Assembly (NCBI GenBank): GCA_021545665.1
Contig: JAJRTX010000043.1
Location: 1 to 6,295, forward strand
Reading direction: 5' to 3'
Source: Zetaproteobacteria bacterium
GTDB taxonomy: Bacteria; Pseudomonadota; Zetaproteobacteria; Mariprofundales; Mariprofundaceae
DNA: 6,295 bases
The position numbers and the translations under genes are program-made. Shown piece after piece: positions 6,235 to 6,295 of this stretch (positions are counted from its first letter, which is position 1; the number at the start of each line of letters is the position of its first letter). Below the pieces are notes generated by a model. That model was not told where the DNA came from. It saw only the letters and a list, made by a program, of their open reading frames with translations, and did no database searches.

Positions 6235-6295
6235 CTACACCACTTCAAAGTCATCATCCGGATGCGGTGGCTTCTGATTTTTGATGTACTCTTTC
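6235..6295 (-). CDS. IS200/IS605-type TnpA, last codons only
   Basis: Only 19 codons and a TAG are inside the window; the rest lies beyond the right edge. The visible end, EYIKNQKPPHPDDDFEVV, resembles the C-terminal helix and acidic tail of small Y1 (HUH) transposases of the IS200/IS605 group, which typically end in a YIxNQ helix and an acidic DDFEV-like tail. The catalytic HUH motif and tyrosine would be upstream, outside the window. The hairpins just past the stop support the call. The fragment is short, so a REP-associated (RAYT) transposase is an alternative. Confidence 0.55.
   Translation of the reverse strand, partial: KEYIKNQKPPHPDDDFEVV

Larger units (their letters stand above)
6161..6295 (-). 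mobile_element. Probable 3' end of an IS200/IS605-type element
   Basis: A TnpA-like C-terminus enters from the right edge on the minus strand and stops at 6235. The bases just beyond the stop hold strong hairpins, as expected for the right end of IS200/IS605 elements, whose Y1 transposases recognise subterminal hairpins and leave no inverted terminal repeats. The true element end is not resolved. It probably lies between about 6145 and 6162, just left of the largest hairpin. No tnpB is visible on this side. Confidence 0.5.

Overview
The window looks like a piece of a mid-GC proteobacterial chromosome: conserved housekeeping genes in the middle, mobile or accessory DNA on both sides. The lineage call rests on the ypjD-corB pair and the overlapping ispD-ispF pair, both typical of Gammaproteobacteria and nearby groups. 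The genus cannot be fixed from this sequence.

Left flank (1-1544): two different IS110-family recombinase genes lie tail to tail. The plus-strand one is the C-terminal part of a gene that begins outside the window. The minus-strand one is nearly full length but is split by a frameshift at a short C run, so it is called a pseudogene. Only 29 bases separate the two stop codons.

Core, minus strand (1565-3695): ypjD (CcsA/HemX-like membrane protein) is followed by corB/yfjD (CNNM/CorC-type membrane protein with CBS domains). They are probably one transcription unit driven by a sigma70-like promoter at 3758-3786.

Core, plus strand (3853-5021): ispD and ispF overlap by four bases (ATGA) and encode two steps of the MEP (non-mevalonate) isoprenoid pathway. 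The 157-base gap at 3696-3852 is a divergent promoter region between the two gene pairs.

Right flank (5022-6295): a more AT-rich minus-strand gene encodes a DUF4238-type protein of unknown function, convergent with ispF. Upstream of it is a cluster of inverted repeats, then the last codons of what looks like an IS200/IS605-type TnpA entering from the right edge. This fits an accessory gene brought in, or left behind, by mobile-element activity beside ispDF.

No rRNA, tRNA, CRISPR array or recognisable phage gene was seen. No convincing new multi-gene system is visible. The points most worth a second look are the DUF4238 gene with its mobile-element flank, the IS200-like hairpin cluster, and the decayed IS110 pair, which leaves no room for a bridge RNA beside the minus-strand copy.
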